Part shown: positions 27,198 through 35,521 of the stretch, one piece after another
Numbering within the stretch: the first letter of the stretch is position 1
How the letters are laid out: each line of letters starts with the position of its first letter
Source of the DNA: Chryseobacterium formosense
GTDB lineage: Bacteria; Bacteroidota; Bacteroidia; Flavobacteriales; Weeksellaceae
DNA length: 64,000 nucleotides
Assembly (NCBI RefSeq): GCF_900116415.1
Contig: NZ_FPAP01000001.1
Location: 1,054,001 to 1,118,000, forward strand
Reading direction: 5' to 3'
The notes under the pieces: generated by a model
The model's database searches: none
The model's input: the letters and a program-made list of their open reading frames with translations, nothing else
Told to the model about the DNA's origin: nothing
Program-made: the position numbers and the translations under genes

Positions 27198-27833
27198 TTA
27201 TGAATTAAAATTGCCTTTTGATAAATAAACTACCTTTTTAGTATCAAAAAATTCTTCATCAAAATAGTTTTTAAGGTTATAGAGTTCACATTTCAAGCCT
27301 GCTAATTCTTCGGCAAGATCTCCTCCTTTCAGATAAAGAACACCGTTATGCTTAGAATTTATTTGCTCTTTTTCAAATTTTCCTTTCAGCCATCTTAAGA
27401 ATTCCGGCATTTGCGTAACAGCACGACTTACTACAAAATGAAACTTTTCTTTTACTTTTTCAGCTCTTCCGTGAATTGCAGTAACATTCGTTAAACCAAC
27501 TCCTTCTGCAACAGCACTTACCACTGTAATTTTTTTGCCAATAGAATCTATTAAGGTAAATTCAGTTTCAGGAAACAAAATTGCCAAAGGAATTCCCGGG
27601 AAACCACCACCAGTTCCTACATCTAAAACTTTTGTTCCGGGAGCAAATTCCATGATTTTTGCAATTCCTAAAGAATGAAGAATGTGTTTTTCATATAGAG
27701 ATTCCATGTCTTTTCTGGAAATAACGTTGATCTTTTCGTTCCATTCACCATAAAGGCTTTCAAGCTTTGTAAACTGCTCAATTTGTTTTTCTGTAAGATC
27801 CGGGAAATATTTTTGGATAATTGATATCGACAT
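27198..27833 (-). CDS. rsmG: 16S rRNA (guanine-527-N7)-methyltransferase
   Basis: The protein has 211 residues, typical for RsmG/GidB. The SAM-binding loop VLDVGTGGGFPGIPLAI and the SRAVTQMPEFLRW motif are diagnostic. The enzyme methylates G527 of 16S rRNA in the 30S subunit, and its loss is known in other bacteria to give low-level streptomycin resistance. It has its own promoter, divergent from the aminotransferase gene. Confidence 0.95.
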   Translation of the reverse strand: MSISIIQKYFPDLTEKQIEQFTKLESLYGEWNEKINVISRKDMESLYEKHILHSLGIAKIMEFAPGTKVLDVGTGGGFPGIPLAILFPETEFTLIDSIGKKITVVSAVAEGVGLTNVTAIHGRAEKVKEKFHFVVSRAVTQMPEFLRWLKGKFEKEQINSKHNGVLYLKGGDLAEELAGLKCELYNLKNYFDEEFFDTKKVVYLSKGNFNS

Positions 27834-27850
27834 AAAGTTATTGTAAAGAG

Positions 27851-27882
27851 CAAAAATAAGTTTTATTCACATTTTATTCAAA
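27851..27882 (-). promoter_or_regulatory. rsmG promoter
   Basis: On the minus strand TTTG (27879-27882) precedes TATTTTTG (27851-27858) by 20 nt, very close to the Bacteroidota consensus, ending 18 nt before the rsmG start codon. Confidence 0.7.
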
Positions 27883-27895
27883 TTAAGTTTTTATA

Positions 27896-27903
27896 TATAT
27901 TTG
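27896..27903 (+). promoter_or_regulatory. -7 box of the aminotransferase gene
   Basis: TATATTTG fits TAnnTTTG. It overlaps a possible TTG start at 27901 and so supports the ATG at 27925. Confidence 0.6.
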
Positions 27904-27924
27904 TTAAAAAGACAAAAACAGTAT

Positions 27925-29118
27925 ATGGATAAACTTTCAGACAGAGTAAAAAGATTAGGCTACTCTCAGACTTTCGTGATGTCTAACAAAGCTAGAGAAA
28001 TGAAAGCCAGCGGAATAGATGTAATAAGTTTAACGCTTGGCGAACCTGACTTTGACGTTCCCGACAATATAAAACAGGCGGCATTTGATGCAATTAATGA
28101 AAATTACAGCCACTACTCTCCTGTTCCGGGATTTTTGGAACTTCGGCAAGCTATTTCTGAAAAATTAAAAAGAGACAATCAGTTAGACTATAAACCGACA
28201 CAAATTTGTGTTTCTAATGGTGCGAAACAGGCCATCATTAATGTTTTGGCAGCAATTGTTAACGACGGAGACGAGGTAATTCTTCCGACACCTTATTGGG
28301 TAAGCTATGATGAGATGGTAAAAATGATGGGCGGAAATTCTGTGATGCTTCCGACTTCTTATGTTACTGATTTTAAAATTACTGCAGAGCAGCTTGAAGG
28401 GGCTATTAATGATAAAACAAAAGCAATCCTTTTCAGCTCACCTTGTAATCCTTCAGGCGGATATTATACGTATGATGAATTGAAATCTTTAGCTAAAGTT
28501 ATAGCTAAATATCCTCATGTTACGGTAATTTCTGATGAAATCTATGAGTACATTAATTACGAAACAAAAACAACTTCGATTGCACAGTTTTCTGAAATTT
28601 ATGAGCAAACCGCTGTTATCAACGGGATGTCTAAAGCTTTCGCAATGACGGGCTGGAGAATCGGTTATTCTGCTTGTCCCGAATGGTTGGCAAAAGCTTG
28701 TGAAAAAGTACAGGGACAAATGACGAGCGGCGCCAATACTGTTGCTCAAAGAGCTTCGATTGTTGCTTTGAAAACCGATCCTTCAGAATATAAATACATG
28801 ATTGATGCTTTCAAAATAAGAAGAGATTTGGTATTTGATTTAATGAAAGATATTCCAGGATTTAAAGTTCTTTTGCCTAAAGCAGCATTTTACTTTTTCC
28901 CTGATATTTCTTATTACATAGGAAAAACCTTAAACGGAACAGAAATAAAGGATGCTGATGATTTCGCCATGTTTATTTTAGAAAATGCTCATGTAGGTTG
29001 TGTTGGAGGCGTTTCATTCGGAAGTCCGGAATGTATTAGATTTTCGTATGCAGCGTCTGAAAATGATTTAAGAGAAGCGATGAGAAGAATCAAACATCTT
29101 TTGGAAAATTTAAACTAA
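27925..29118 (+). CDS. Class I pyridoxal-phosphate aminotransferase (aspartate aminotransferase-like)
   Basis: The protein has 397 residues from the ATG at 27925. PLP-fold landmarks are LTLGEPDFDVP, SNGAKQAI, the PCNPSGG loop, SDEIYEY, the PLP lysine in SKAFAMTGWRIGYS, and the substrate-binding arginine in CIRFSYA. The enzyme transfers amino groups between aspartate (or another amino acid) and 2-oxoglutarate in the cytosol. It is monocistronic and divergent from rsmG. Confidence 0.9.
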   Translation: MDKLSDRVKRLGYSQTFVMSNKAREMKASGIDVISLTLGEPDFDVPDNIKQAAFDAINENYSHYSPVPGFLELRQAISEKLKRDNQLDYKPTQICVSNGAKQAIINVLAAIVNDGDEVILPTPYWVSYDEMVKMMGGNSVMLPTSYVTDFKITAEQLEGAINDKTKAILFSSPCNPSGGYYTYDELKSLAKVIAKYPHVTVISDEIYEYINYETKTTSIAQFSEIYEQTAVINGMSKAFAMTGWRIGYSACPEWLAKACEKVQGQMTSGANTVAQRASIVALKTDPSEYKYMIDAFKIRRDLVFDLMKDIPGFKVLLPKAAFYFFPDISYYIGKTLNGTEIKDADDFAMFILENAHVGCVGGVSFGSPECIRFSYAASENDLREAMRRIKHLLENLN

Positions 29119-29244
29119 ATTACATATTTCCCGATAAAATATAATAAAAAGGCTCTTTAAACGGAGCTTTTTTCAGTATTTAAGTTTAAAAACAATTATA
29201 GATTTTATTTATCAATAATTGTAATATCAATAGATAAAACTATG

Positions 29245-29252
29245 TATATTTG
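29245..29252 (+). promoter_or_regulatory. -7 box of the peroxiredoxin gene
   Basis: TATATTTG fits TAnnTTTG, 33 nt before the peroxiredoxin ATG. An ATTG lies 23 nt upstream, too far for a confident -33. Confidence 0.5.
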
Positions 29253-29285
29253 CAAAGTAAAATTTTAAATCAAAAATAGAAAATT

Positions 29286-29918
29286 ATGTCTTTAGTAGGA
29301 AAAAAATTCCCAAATGTAACGGTAGACGCAATGTCTGAAATGGGTGATGATTTAAAAATCAACATCTTGGAAGAAGCTACAAACAATCAGCAAAAAGTTC
29401 TTTTGTTCTGGTATCCGAAAGATTTCACTTTCGTTTGCCCGACTGAGCTTCACGCTTTCCAGGAAGCTTTAGGTGAGTTCGAAAAAAGAAACACTAAAGT
29501 AATCGGTGCTTCTTGTGATACAAACGAGGTACACTTCGCTTGGTTGAACGTATCAAAAGATAACGGTGGTATCGAAGGGGTTACGTACCCACTTTTAGCT
29601 GACACACACAGACAATTGGCAAACCTTTTAGGAATTGTGGATCAGGATTTCGAATACAATGAAGAAGGTGAAGAAGTTTTCACAGGTTCAAACGTAACTT
29701 ACAGAGCGACTTATCTTATCGACGAAACAGGAAAAATTTTCCACGAGTCTGTAAACGATATGCCTCTTGGTAGAAACGTAAAAGAATATTTAAGATTAAT
29801 CGACGCTTACACTCACGTTCAGAAGCATGGTGAAGTTTGCCCTGCGAACTGGGAAGAAGGTAAAGAAGCGATGAAAGCCGACAGAACTTCTACTGCTGAG
29901 TATTTAGCGAAGAACTAA
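29286..29918 (+). CDS. 2-Cys peroxiredoxin (AhpC/TSA family)
   Basis: The protein has 210 residues. The peroxidatic Cys51 is in FTFVCPTELHAF and the resolving Cys185 in GEVCPANW, so it is a typical 2-Cys enzyme. The C-terminal tail (AEYLAKN) differs from the YF motif of over-oxidation-sensitive forms. It reduces H2O2 and organic peroxides, here probably with electrons from the thioredoxin-like protein encoded 300 nt downstream. Codons are strongly biased, as expected for a highly expressed gene. Confidence 0.95.
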   Translation: MSLVGKKFPNVTVDAMSEMGDDLKINILEEATNNQQKVLLFWYPKDFTFVCPTELHAFQEALGEFEKRNTKVIGASCDTNEVHFAWLNVSKDNGGIEGVTYPLLADTHRQLANLLGIVDQDFEYNEEGEEVFTGSNVTYRATYLIDETGKIFHESVNDMPLGRNVKEYLRLIDAYTHVQKHGEVCPANWEEGKEAMKADRTSTAEYLAKN

Positions 29919-29934
29919 TACAATGTGGTAATTT

Positions 29935-29992
29935 GAAAATGAGATAATTTGAAAATTAATCACATGATTACTTTAAGGATTATCTCATTTTC
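29935..29992 (+). terminator. Hairpin after the peroxiredoxin gene
   Basis: GAAAATGAGATAAT (29935-29948) and its exact reverse complement (29979-29992) form a 14-bp stem with a 30-nt spacer, followed by TATTTCT. It is probably a terminator or stabilising 3' hairpin. The rest of the gap up to 30217 is AT-rich with no further signal seen. Confidence 0.55.
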
Positions 29993-30217
29993 TATTTCTA
30001 AGAACAGGTTTAAGTTTTATTATTTTAAATTCTATATGATTAACTTTTAGTTTTTCTCAATCAATTTTTAATATAATTCTCACTGATTTTGCTGATTGAG
30101 CAGATTTATTTCAATGTTTTTAATCTGTTAAATCTCTACAATATAGAGAGACTATAAATTTAAACATACTCTAAGCATTTTCAAATTAATCAATTTCCAA
30201 ATTTTCAAATTAAAATT

Positions 30218-30523
30218 ATGTATACAGAATTAACAGAAGATACGCTACAAAATATTGTAAGCGACAATGAAAAAGTGGTTGTACAATACGGAGCAACATG
30301 GTGCGGAAACTGCAGAATCATGAAGCCTAAATTCAAAAAACTGGCATCAGAAAACGACAGTATTCCTTTCCTTTATATAGATGCAGAAAAATTACCTGAA
30401 AGCAGAAAATTAGCTAAAGTTGATAATTTACCTACTTTTGCGATCTTCAAAAATGGAGAATTGGTGAATCAGGTGCAGTCTAATCAGGCAGAAAGTTTAA
30501 TTAATTTATTTAATGAATTGTAA
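30218..30523 (+). CDS. Thioredoxin-family protein
   Basis: The protein has 101 residues, single thioredoxin fold, no signal peptide. The active site is WCGNC (Cys29, Cys32) in place of WCGPC, with the cis-proline in NLPTFAIF. The Asn in the active-site loop should shift its redox potential. Location next to a 2-Cys peroxiredoxin suggests it reduces that enzyme, though this is inference. It is followed within 60 nt by a small protein gene on the same strand. Confidence 0.88.
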   Translation: MYTELTEDTLQNIVSDNEKVVVQYGATWCGNCRIMKPKFKKLASENDSIPFLYIDAEKLPESRKLAKVDNLPTFAIFKNGELVNQVQSNQAESLINLFNEL

Positions 30524-30581
30524 TTATGAATTCGTATCACACGAATCCATATGACAAACAAAAAAAATACAGAAATCACAT

Positions 30582-30830
30582 ATGAAATTGCCAGTTATCA
30601 GACAGTTTTACCAAAATCAGACTCCTGAAAACCTTGAAAAAACGTTAGAAGTTTTGGAAAGCTTCACCGAGTTCAGAGGAACTACGGAAGAAGATTTGAA
30701 TGTTGCAGGAGAAATAATCACAAATATTTGTGGTGCTCTTGAAGTTCATGCTAATGTACAAAACGGAATGAGTGAAAAAGATGCTTTAAACTCATTTGCG
30801 CAAAAGGTTTTAGGATCGATTGACAAATAA
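30582..30830 (+). CDS. Conserved small cytosolic protein, thioredoxin neighbour
   Basis: The protein has 82 residues and is acidic and helical (PENLEKTLEVLESFTEF, GEIITNICGALEVHANVQNG). It has no signal peptide or membrane segment and a single Cys. Family not recognised with certainty. It is probably co-transcribed with the thioredoxin-like gene and shares its redox context. It ends before a bidirectional terminator. Confidence 0.7.
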   Translation: MKLPVIRQFYQNQTPENLEKTLEVLESFTEFRGTTEEDLNVAGEIITNICGALEVHANVQNGMSEKDALNSFAQKVLGSIDK

Positions 30831-30942
30831 TTTAAACGCTAAGATCACAAATATTTTTCACAAATTTTCACGAGTATAATTATTGAAAATTGTGTTATTT
30901 GTGAAGAAATTAGTGCCGCTTGTGTTTAAACAAACCAAAAAT

Positions 30943-30976
30943 AAAATCCCGATGAAAAGACATCAGGATTTTTTGG
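30943..30976. terminator. Bidirectional terminator
   Basis: AAATCCCGATG and CATCAGGATTT (one mismatch) with a 6-nt loop and T tract, between the small plus-strand gene and the convergent BI-1 gene. The preceding 100 nt (30838-30930) holds imperfect inverted repeats around CACAA/TTGTG of the kind often seen between Flavobacteriia genes. Confidence 0.75.
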
Positions 30977-31034
30977 GTTTATAAAGTTTTGAAAGATTTT
31001 TATAATTCAAAACTCATAATCTATAACTTTAAAA

Positions 31035-31721
31035 TTAGCTTCTTCTGCTCATTAAAATTCTTAAAATATACCAGAACAAAAGCATAATTGATGCAAACAG
31101 CTGTAAAGAAGCCCCGACATATTGGTTGGTTGTATATCCTTCTTTAAGTTTGCTTGTTTGATATAAAATCGTTGCAGAAGCCAAAATTACCATTCCTACG
31201 GAGAACCAAAGTCCAAGATTGAATCCGAAGATTGCTCCGCCTACAATAAGTCCTAAAGCAATAAAACCTCCGATTACAATAATATTTCTGAGGAATGAAA
31301 AATCTCTTTTAGAAGTAAATGCTACTGCAGAAATCCCTGCAAACATAGCGATCGTAAGTGTTGCCGCCTGAAGAATTACAACGGTTCCCGCATTGGCTAC
31401 GGCAATATAGATTAACGGAAGGAAAATCACAGCTTCCAGTAAAACATAAAAAGCCAATCCAAAATATTGGGTAGATTTACTTTGAGCCAAAGACCATTTG
31501 GTTGCTAGAAAAGAAGCCAGCCAGAATACACCGATTACCAATAGCCAAGTATATTTCTGAGCGAACATTAATCCGATTACTTCCGGTGGTACAACATTCA
31601 GTAAAACCGTTTCAACACCAATAAATGCGAGAATAGCAAAAGCTACATGCAAATACGTTTTCTTGTAAAATTCAGCCTTTTCTACATCCGAAGAGTGCGA
31701 GACTAAAACATCTGTCATCAT
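31035..31721 (-). CDS. Bax inhibitor-1 / YccA family membrane protein
   Basis: The protein has 228 residues with seven hydrophobic segments after a short polar N-terminus. The order and final helices (FASIMLLFWYILRILMSRR) match the BI-1/TMBIM family, inner-membrane proteins linked to calcium leak and stress in known members. Two adjacent ATG codons are possible starts, differing by one residue. It is followed upstream by two small exported paralogues on the same strand. Confidence 0.88.
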   Translation of the reverse strand: MMTDVLVSHSSDVEKAEFYKKTYLHVAFAILAFIGVETVLLNVVPPEVIGLMFAQKYTWLLVIGVFWLASFLATKWSLAQSKSTQYFGLAFYVLLEAVIFLPLIYIAVANAGTVVILQAATLTIAMFAGISAVAFTSKRDFSFLRNIIVIGGFIALGLIVGGAIFGFNLGLWFSVGMVILASATILYQTSKLKEGYTTNQYVGASLQLFASIMLLFWYILRILMSRRS

Positions 31722-31750
31722 AGTTATTTTATTTAAAATTCTAAAATCTT

Positions 31751-32215
31751 TTATTTTCTAATTTCATAAGGTTTAATTCCTAATATTTTCCCGTCTGGTT
31801 CGAATACGGCAGTAATAATTTCCTTGGGTTCTGCTGCCTTGTCATCAGAATATTTATATTGAATCATCGGAAAACTGCTGCCATCAATTAATGGTTTGTA
31901 ACCCGTTTTTACAATTTCAAAAGTTTTATTGGTGTCGATATCTGTCGACAATTTTTTGTAGACAACATCCGTTACCATTTTTTTTGCCTTATCCGACAAT
32001 AAAGCGTCCATAGCTGCACGGTCAGAAGCTTTCAGAGCGGCAATAAATTTCAGGAACTTTTCATGATAAAGATCCTTTTCTTTTTTGCTTAAACTTAAAG
32101 CATCATTTTTATTTTCGATGGTATTCTTCTTGTTTTCAGACTTTGCTTCTGTCTTTTTTTGTGAAATAAAAAATTGAACAGATAAAACCGCAAGAATTAA
32201 AAATATTTTTCTCAT
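31751..32215 (-). CDS. Small exported protein, paralogue A of a tandem pair
   Basis: The protein has 154 residues with a signal peptide and a lysine-rich region (residues 19-45). The core has FIAALKASDRAAMDALLSDKAKK, then a pattern shared with the next gene: GY-x2-LIDG, P-x-IQYKY-x-DDK, ITAVFE-x-DGKILG-x-KP. It resembles a small alpha+beta (NTF2/cystatin-like) fold, but this is a guess. It is an exported protein of unknown function, adjacent to BI-1. Confidence 0.7.
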   Translation of the reverse strand: MRKIFLILAVLSVQFFISQKKTEAKSENKKNTIENKNDALSLSKKEKDLYHEKFLKFIAALKASDRAAMDALLSDKAKKMVTDVVYKKLSTDIDTNKTFEIVKTGYKPLIDGSSFPMIQYKYSDDKAAEPKEIITAVFEPDGKILGIKPYEIRK

Positions 32216-32280
32216 CCTATTTTAATTGTTTTGAATAAACAATAAACGAAATTGTGCGCTACTTATTCTTTTAAATATAA

Positions 32281-32727
32281 TTATTTGCTGTAATCAGGTT
32301 TTACACCAAGAATTTTCCCATCGTTTTCGAAAATTACCGTAATCAGATCTCTCGGCGGATTTTGTTTGTCGTCTTCATATTTATATTGAATCGCAGGGTA
32401 AGTTTGGTTATCAATCAATTTTTGGTAACCAGACAGATAAACTTCTGTTTTTCTGTCAAAACTAATTCCTCCCGAAAGTGTCTGGATCATTTTTTCATTA
32501 ACCAGATTCTTTACTTTTTCTGAAATTAAACCCGAAACCGCATTTTTATCTGATGCTTTCAGTGCAGAGACAAATTTTGAAAACGACTGATTATAGAGTT
32601 CGATTTTATCTTTAGCAATCGGAGTAGCAACATCCATCGCCGGATTCTGAATTTCTACTTTAGTAACATTCTGCGCCATTGCAAACGATACTGCAAATAG
32701 ACTCAAAACCAAGAACAACTTTTTCAT
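32281..32727 (-). CDS. Small exported protein, paralogue B of a tandem pair
   Basis: The protein has 148 residues with a signal peptide ending SFAMAQ. It shares the whole C-terminal pattern with its downstream neighbour (KFVSALKASDKNAV, GYQKLID, YPAIQYKYEDDK, ITVIFENDGKILGVKP), so the two arose by tandem duplication. Function unknown. The 65-nt gap between them has no visible promoter, so they may be co-transcribed. Confidence 0.7.
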   Translation of the reverse strand: MKKLFLVLSLFAVSFAMAQNVTKVEIQNPAMDVATPIAKDKIELYNQSFSKFVSALKASDKNAVSGLISEKVKNLVNEKMIQTLSGGISFDRKTEVYLSGYQKLIDNQTYPAIQYKYEDDKQNPPRDLITVIFENDGKILGVKPDYSK

Positions 32728-32775
32728 AATAAAACAGATTTGAAATTTTGGTAAAACTAATGTAAGCTAAAAAAA

Positions 32776-33810
32776 TTAAATAACCTCCAAAAACTTCATC
32801 GTATCAACATTGTCTGCATAAGTGTTTAATGAAGGATTTTGAGCTTCTCCAAAAGGAATAGATCCGATGCCTAATTCATCTTTTGCAACAATGCATTGAA
32901 TGTTTTCTTCATTTTCTTCAATAAAATTTTTCACTTCGTCCAAAGATGAATATCTGCTGAAATTAATTACAGAAAGCGGGCTGAACAATTTCTCATCTTC
33001 CTTAAGCATCACAAAATTATTGTCCCAGAATTTATCCTGATTCAGAAGATAAACCGCCCTGTTGTAATCGTAATTATTGGCATACTTATTATGATTGATG
33101 ATTTCTTTGAAATCTAAGAAACTCTCAAATAATCTGTCGATTAGAAAATCTTCAGGAATGAAAACTCTGGTCACATTTCTGCAGCCTAACCCAAAATATT
33201 GGAAAATATCGTTCGCAAGGAGTTTTAGATCATCTTCTTTTTCATCACCTTTTAAAACAGCAACGGAAGTCCTGTTTTTTCTGATGATACTTAAATGATT
33301 TTTAAAATAATATTCTAAATATCTTGCAGTGTTATTGCTTCCTGTGGCAATTACGGCATCAAAATTCACCAATTTCTCAACAAATTCAAACTTAATCTCT
33401 TCATCAGAAAATTCTTTCCATTTTTTTAATAAAAAAGGAATCATTAATCGATCTTTTGATGATAATTTGATGAGAGGAATGTGATTGCTTAAGATCACTG
33501 AGATTACATCATGCAGCCCAACCAATGGAATATTTCCGGCAAGAATTAATCCTACTTTTTTTGATATTTTTGATGGTGAATATTCTGTCAGCCAATTATT
33601 TATATTATCAACAATCAGTAATTCAGACCATTGTTTTAAAGCAAATTTCTGATTATCAATTGTAAACCAAGGATTTTCAATTTCAGATCTTTTCAATACC
33701 TGCTCAAATTCTACATCAATTTCGCTATAATCTTCAGAATTTCTTGTTAAAAAATCTTTTATATAACCACTTAATTCATTTAGTCCTAAAACTGCTTTTT
33801 CGATATTCAT
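32776..33810 (-). CDS. LuxC-like acyl-CoA reductase
   Basis: The protein has 344 residues. It resembles the NAD(P)-dependent acyl-CoA reductase (LuxC) branch of the aldehyde dehydrogenase superfamily. The nucleotide-binding region has GLILAGNIPLVGLHDV and VIATGSNNTARYLEYYF, and the likely catalytic cysteine is in FGLGCRNVTRV. LuxC reduces fatty acyl groups to aldehydes. The partner and product in Flavobacteriia are unknown to me, and no luxD/E/AB genes are nearby. It is divergently transcribed from the ferredoxin gene with interleaved promoters. Confidence 0.8.
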   Translation of the reverse strand: MNIEKAVLGLNELSGYIKDFLTRNSEDYSEIDVEFEQVLKRSEIENPWFTIDNQKFALKQWSELLIVDNINNWLTEYSPSKISKKVGLILAGNIPLVGLHDVISVILSNHIPLIKLSSKDRLMIPFLLKKWKEFSDEEIKFEFVEKLVNFDAVIATGSNNTARYLEYYFKNHLSIIRKNRTSVAVLKGDEKEDDLKLLANDIFQYFGLGCRNVTRVFIPEDFLIDRLFESFLDFKEIINHNKYANNYDYNRAVYLLNQDKFWDNNFVMLKEDEKLFSPLSVINFSRYSSLDEVKNFIEENEENIQCIVAKDELGIGSIPFGEAQNPSLNTYADNVDTMKFLEVI

Positions 33811-33838
33811 AATTACTTTAAAATTGGGGAATATTTTG

Positions 33839-33846
33839 TAATTTTG
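33839..33846 (+). promoter_or_regulatory. -7 box of the ferredoxin gene
   Basis: TAATTTTG fits TAnnTTTG, with CTTT 19 nt upstream as a weak -33. Start codon at 33870. Confidence 0.55.
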
Positions 33847-33848
33847 TG

Positions 33849-33856
33849 CAAATTTA
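33849..33856 (-). promoter_or_regulatory. -7 box of the acyl-CoA reductase gene
   Basis: The minus strand reads TAAATTTG. It is only 2 nt from the plus-strand box, so polymerase could not occupy both promoters at once. Confidence 0.5.
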
Positions 33857-33869
33857 AAAAAAATTAGCG

Positions 33870-34220
33870 ATGGCTATTAAAATAACTGATGAATGCATTA
33901 ACTGCGGGGCTTGTGAACCCGAATGTCCAAACAATGCAATTTATGAAGGAGCAGTAGACTGGAAAGCATCCGACGGTACAGAACTTTCGGGAACTGTAAC
34001 TTTACCTTCTGGTCTTACTGTGGATGCAAATGCGCCGCAGGAGCCTGTAAGTGATGATGTTTATTTTATTGTAACAGATAAATGTACAGAGTGTAAGGGT
34101 TTTCATGAAGAGCCACAATGTGCTGCAGTTTGTCCTGTAGACTGCTGTGTTCCGGATGAAGATCATGTAGAATCTGATGAAGCACTGCTAAACAAAAAAG
34201 CATTCTTACACGGAGAATAA
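33870..34220 (+). CDS. 2[4Fe-4S] ferredoxin
   Basis: The protein has 116 residues. The first cluster motif is CINCGACEPECP. The second region CTECKGFHEEPQCAAVCP has the longer spacing found in bacterial ferredoxins of the YfhL/FdxN type, plus extra cysteines (DCCVPD). A 50-residue insert between the motifs carries acidic residues. It is a cytosolic electron carrier. The partner could be the divergently encoded acyl-CoA reductase, but this is inference. It ends at a strong terminator before serC. Confidence 0.9.
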   Translation: MAIKITDECINCGACEPECPNNAIYEGAVDWKASDGTELSGTVTLPSGLTVDANAPQEPVSDDVYFIVTDKCTECKGFHEEPQCAAVCPVDCCVPDEDHVESDEALLNKKAFLHGE

Positions 34221-34225
34221 CAACT

Positions 34226-34256
34226 ACCGTCTCATGAATCATGAGGCGGTTTTTTA
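34226..34256 (+). terminator. Intrinsic terminator after the ferredoxin gene
   Basis: ACCGTCTCATGA and TCATGAGGCGGT pair over 12 positions (one G-U) and are followed by TTTTTT. serC downstream must therefore have its own promoter. A TA-AAA-TTTG element one base longer than consensus lies at 34319-34327. Confidence 0.85.
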
Positions 34257-34347
34257 TTTTTATTTTATATAAATCTCTTTAAAATACCAATGAAACCGCA
34301 GATTTTTTCTATCTTGAATAAAATTTGCAAAAAACAATAAGAAAGTT

Positions 34348-35412
34348 ATGATTAAAAAGCACAATTTCAGCGCAGGACCTTGTATTTTACCACAGGAAGT
34401 ATTCGAAAAATCTGCAGCAGCCATTTTAGATTTTAACGGAATGGGATTATCGATTCTTGAAATTTCCCACAGAAGCAAAGAATTTGTTGCAGTAATGGAT
34501 GAAGCGCGCGCTATTGTAAAAAGGCTTATGAATCTTGGTGATGATTATGAAGTGCTTTATCTGGGTGGCGGAGCAAGTCTTCAGTTTGCAATGGTTCCTT
34601 ATAATCTGATGAAAGTTGGCGGAAAAGCTGCTTACCTGGACACCGGAACCTGGGCTGCAGGAGCAATAAAAGAAGCAAAAAAAGTTGGAAGTGTAGATGT
34701 TGTTGGTACTTCAAAAGAAGAAAACTATTCTTTCATTCCTAAAGATTATAAAGTAGGTGCAGAATATGATTATTTCCACTGTACTTCAAACAATACGATC
34801 TACGGAACTCAGATGAAAACTTTCCCGGATGTAGAAACCATTATGGTTTGTGACATGAGTTCTGATATTTTCTCAAGACAATTGGATTTCTCAAAATTTG
34901 ACTTGATTTATGCAGGAGCTCAGAAAAATATGGGACCTGCAGGCGTAACTTTAGTGGTTGTAAAGAAAGAGATTTTAGGTAAGACCGACAGAGAAAATAT
35001 GTTCTCTATTTTAGATTACAATCAGCACATTTCTAAAGAATCAATGTACAATACTCCGCCTGTATTCCCGGTTTATGCATCTTTATTGACTTTACAGTAT
35101 TTAGAGAAAAACGGAGGAATTGCAGCTGCAGAAGCAAGAAATGAAGCTAAGGCTAAATTGTTGTATGATGAAATTGATTCTAACCCGTTATTTGAAACTT
35201 TCTGTGTAAAAGAAGATCGTTCTCTGATGAATGTTTCTTTCAAACTCCTTGATGAAAGTAAAAAAGAAGAATTTGATGCGGCATGGAAAGCTGCAGGAAT
35301 CAGCGGATTAAATGGTCACAGAAGCTTGGGCGGTTACAGAGCAAGTCTGTACAACGCTTTACCGATTGAAAGCGTACAGGTTTTGGTAGATGTAATGAAA
35401 TCTTTAAAATAA
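34348..35412 (+). CDS. serC: Phosphoserine aminotransferase
   Basis: The protein has 354 residues. The start HNFSAGPCILP is the SerC N-terminus. EISHRSKEF, LGGGASLQFAMVP and the PLP lysine Lys193 in AGAQKNMGPAG are diagnostic. The end has GHRSLGGYRASLYNALP. It converts 3-phosphohydroxypyruvate to phosphoserine, the second step of serine synthesis, and can also act in pyridoxine synthesis. serA follows 109 nt downstream. Confidence 0.97.
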   Translation: MIKKHNFSAGPCILPQEVFEKSAAAILDFNGMGLSILEISHRSKEFVAVMDEARAIVKRLMNLGDDYEVLYLGGGASLQFAMVPYNLMKVGGKAAYLDTGTWAAGAIKEAKKVGSVDVVGTSKEENYSFIPKDYKVGAEYDYFHCTSNNTIYGTQMKTFPDVETIMVCDMSSDIFSRQLDFSKFDLIYAGAQKNMGPAGVTLVVVKKEILGKTDRENMFSILDYNQHISKESMYNTPPVFPVYASLLTLQYLEKNGGIAAAEARNEAKAKLLYDEIDSNPLFETFCVKEDRSLMNVSFKLLDESKKEEFDAAWKAAGISGLNGHRSLGGYRASLYNALPIESVQVLVDVMKSLK

Positions 35413-35521
35413 GCAGTTGCCCTATTTAAAGTATTTAAGATTTATTTTTCATTATCTTAAAATTTCTTAATTTGCGCAACTATTTATTTTGTAAAAAAGT
35501 TCGCCTTAATTAAATATAATC

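Noticed and set aside
27901-27924. Longer N-terminus of the aminotransferase beginning at a TTG
   Set aside because: The -7 box covers this codon, so it would lie upstream of the transcript. ATG 27925 gives the standard N-terminus.
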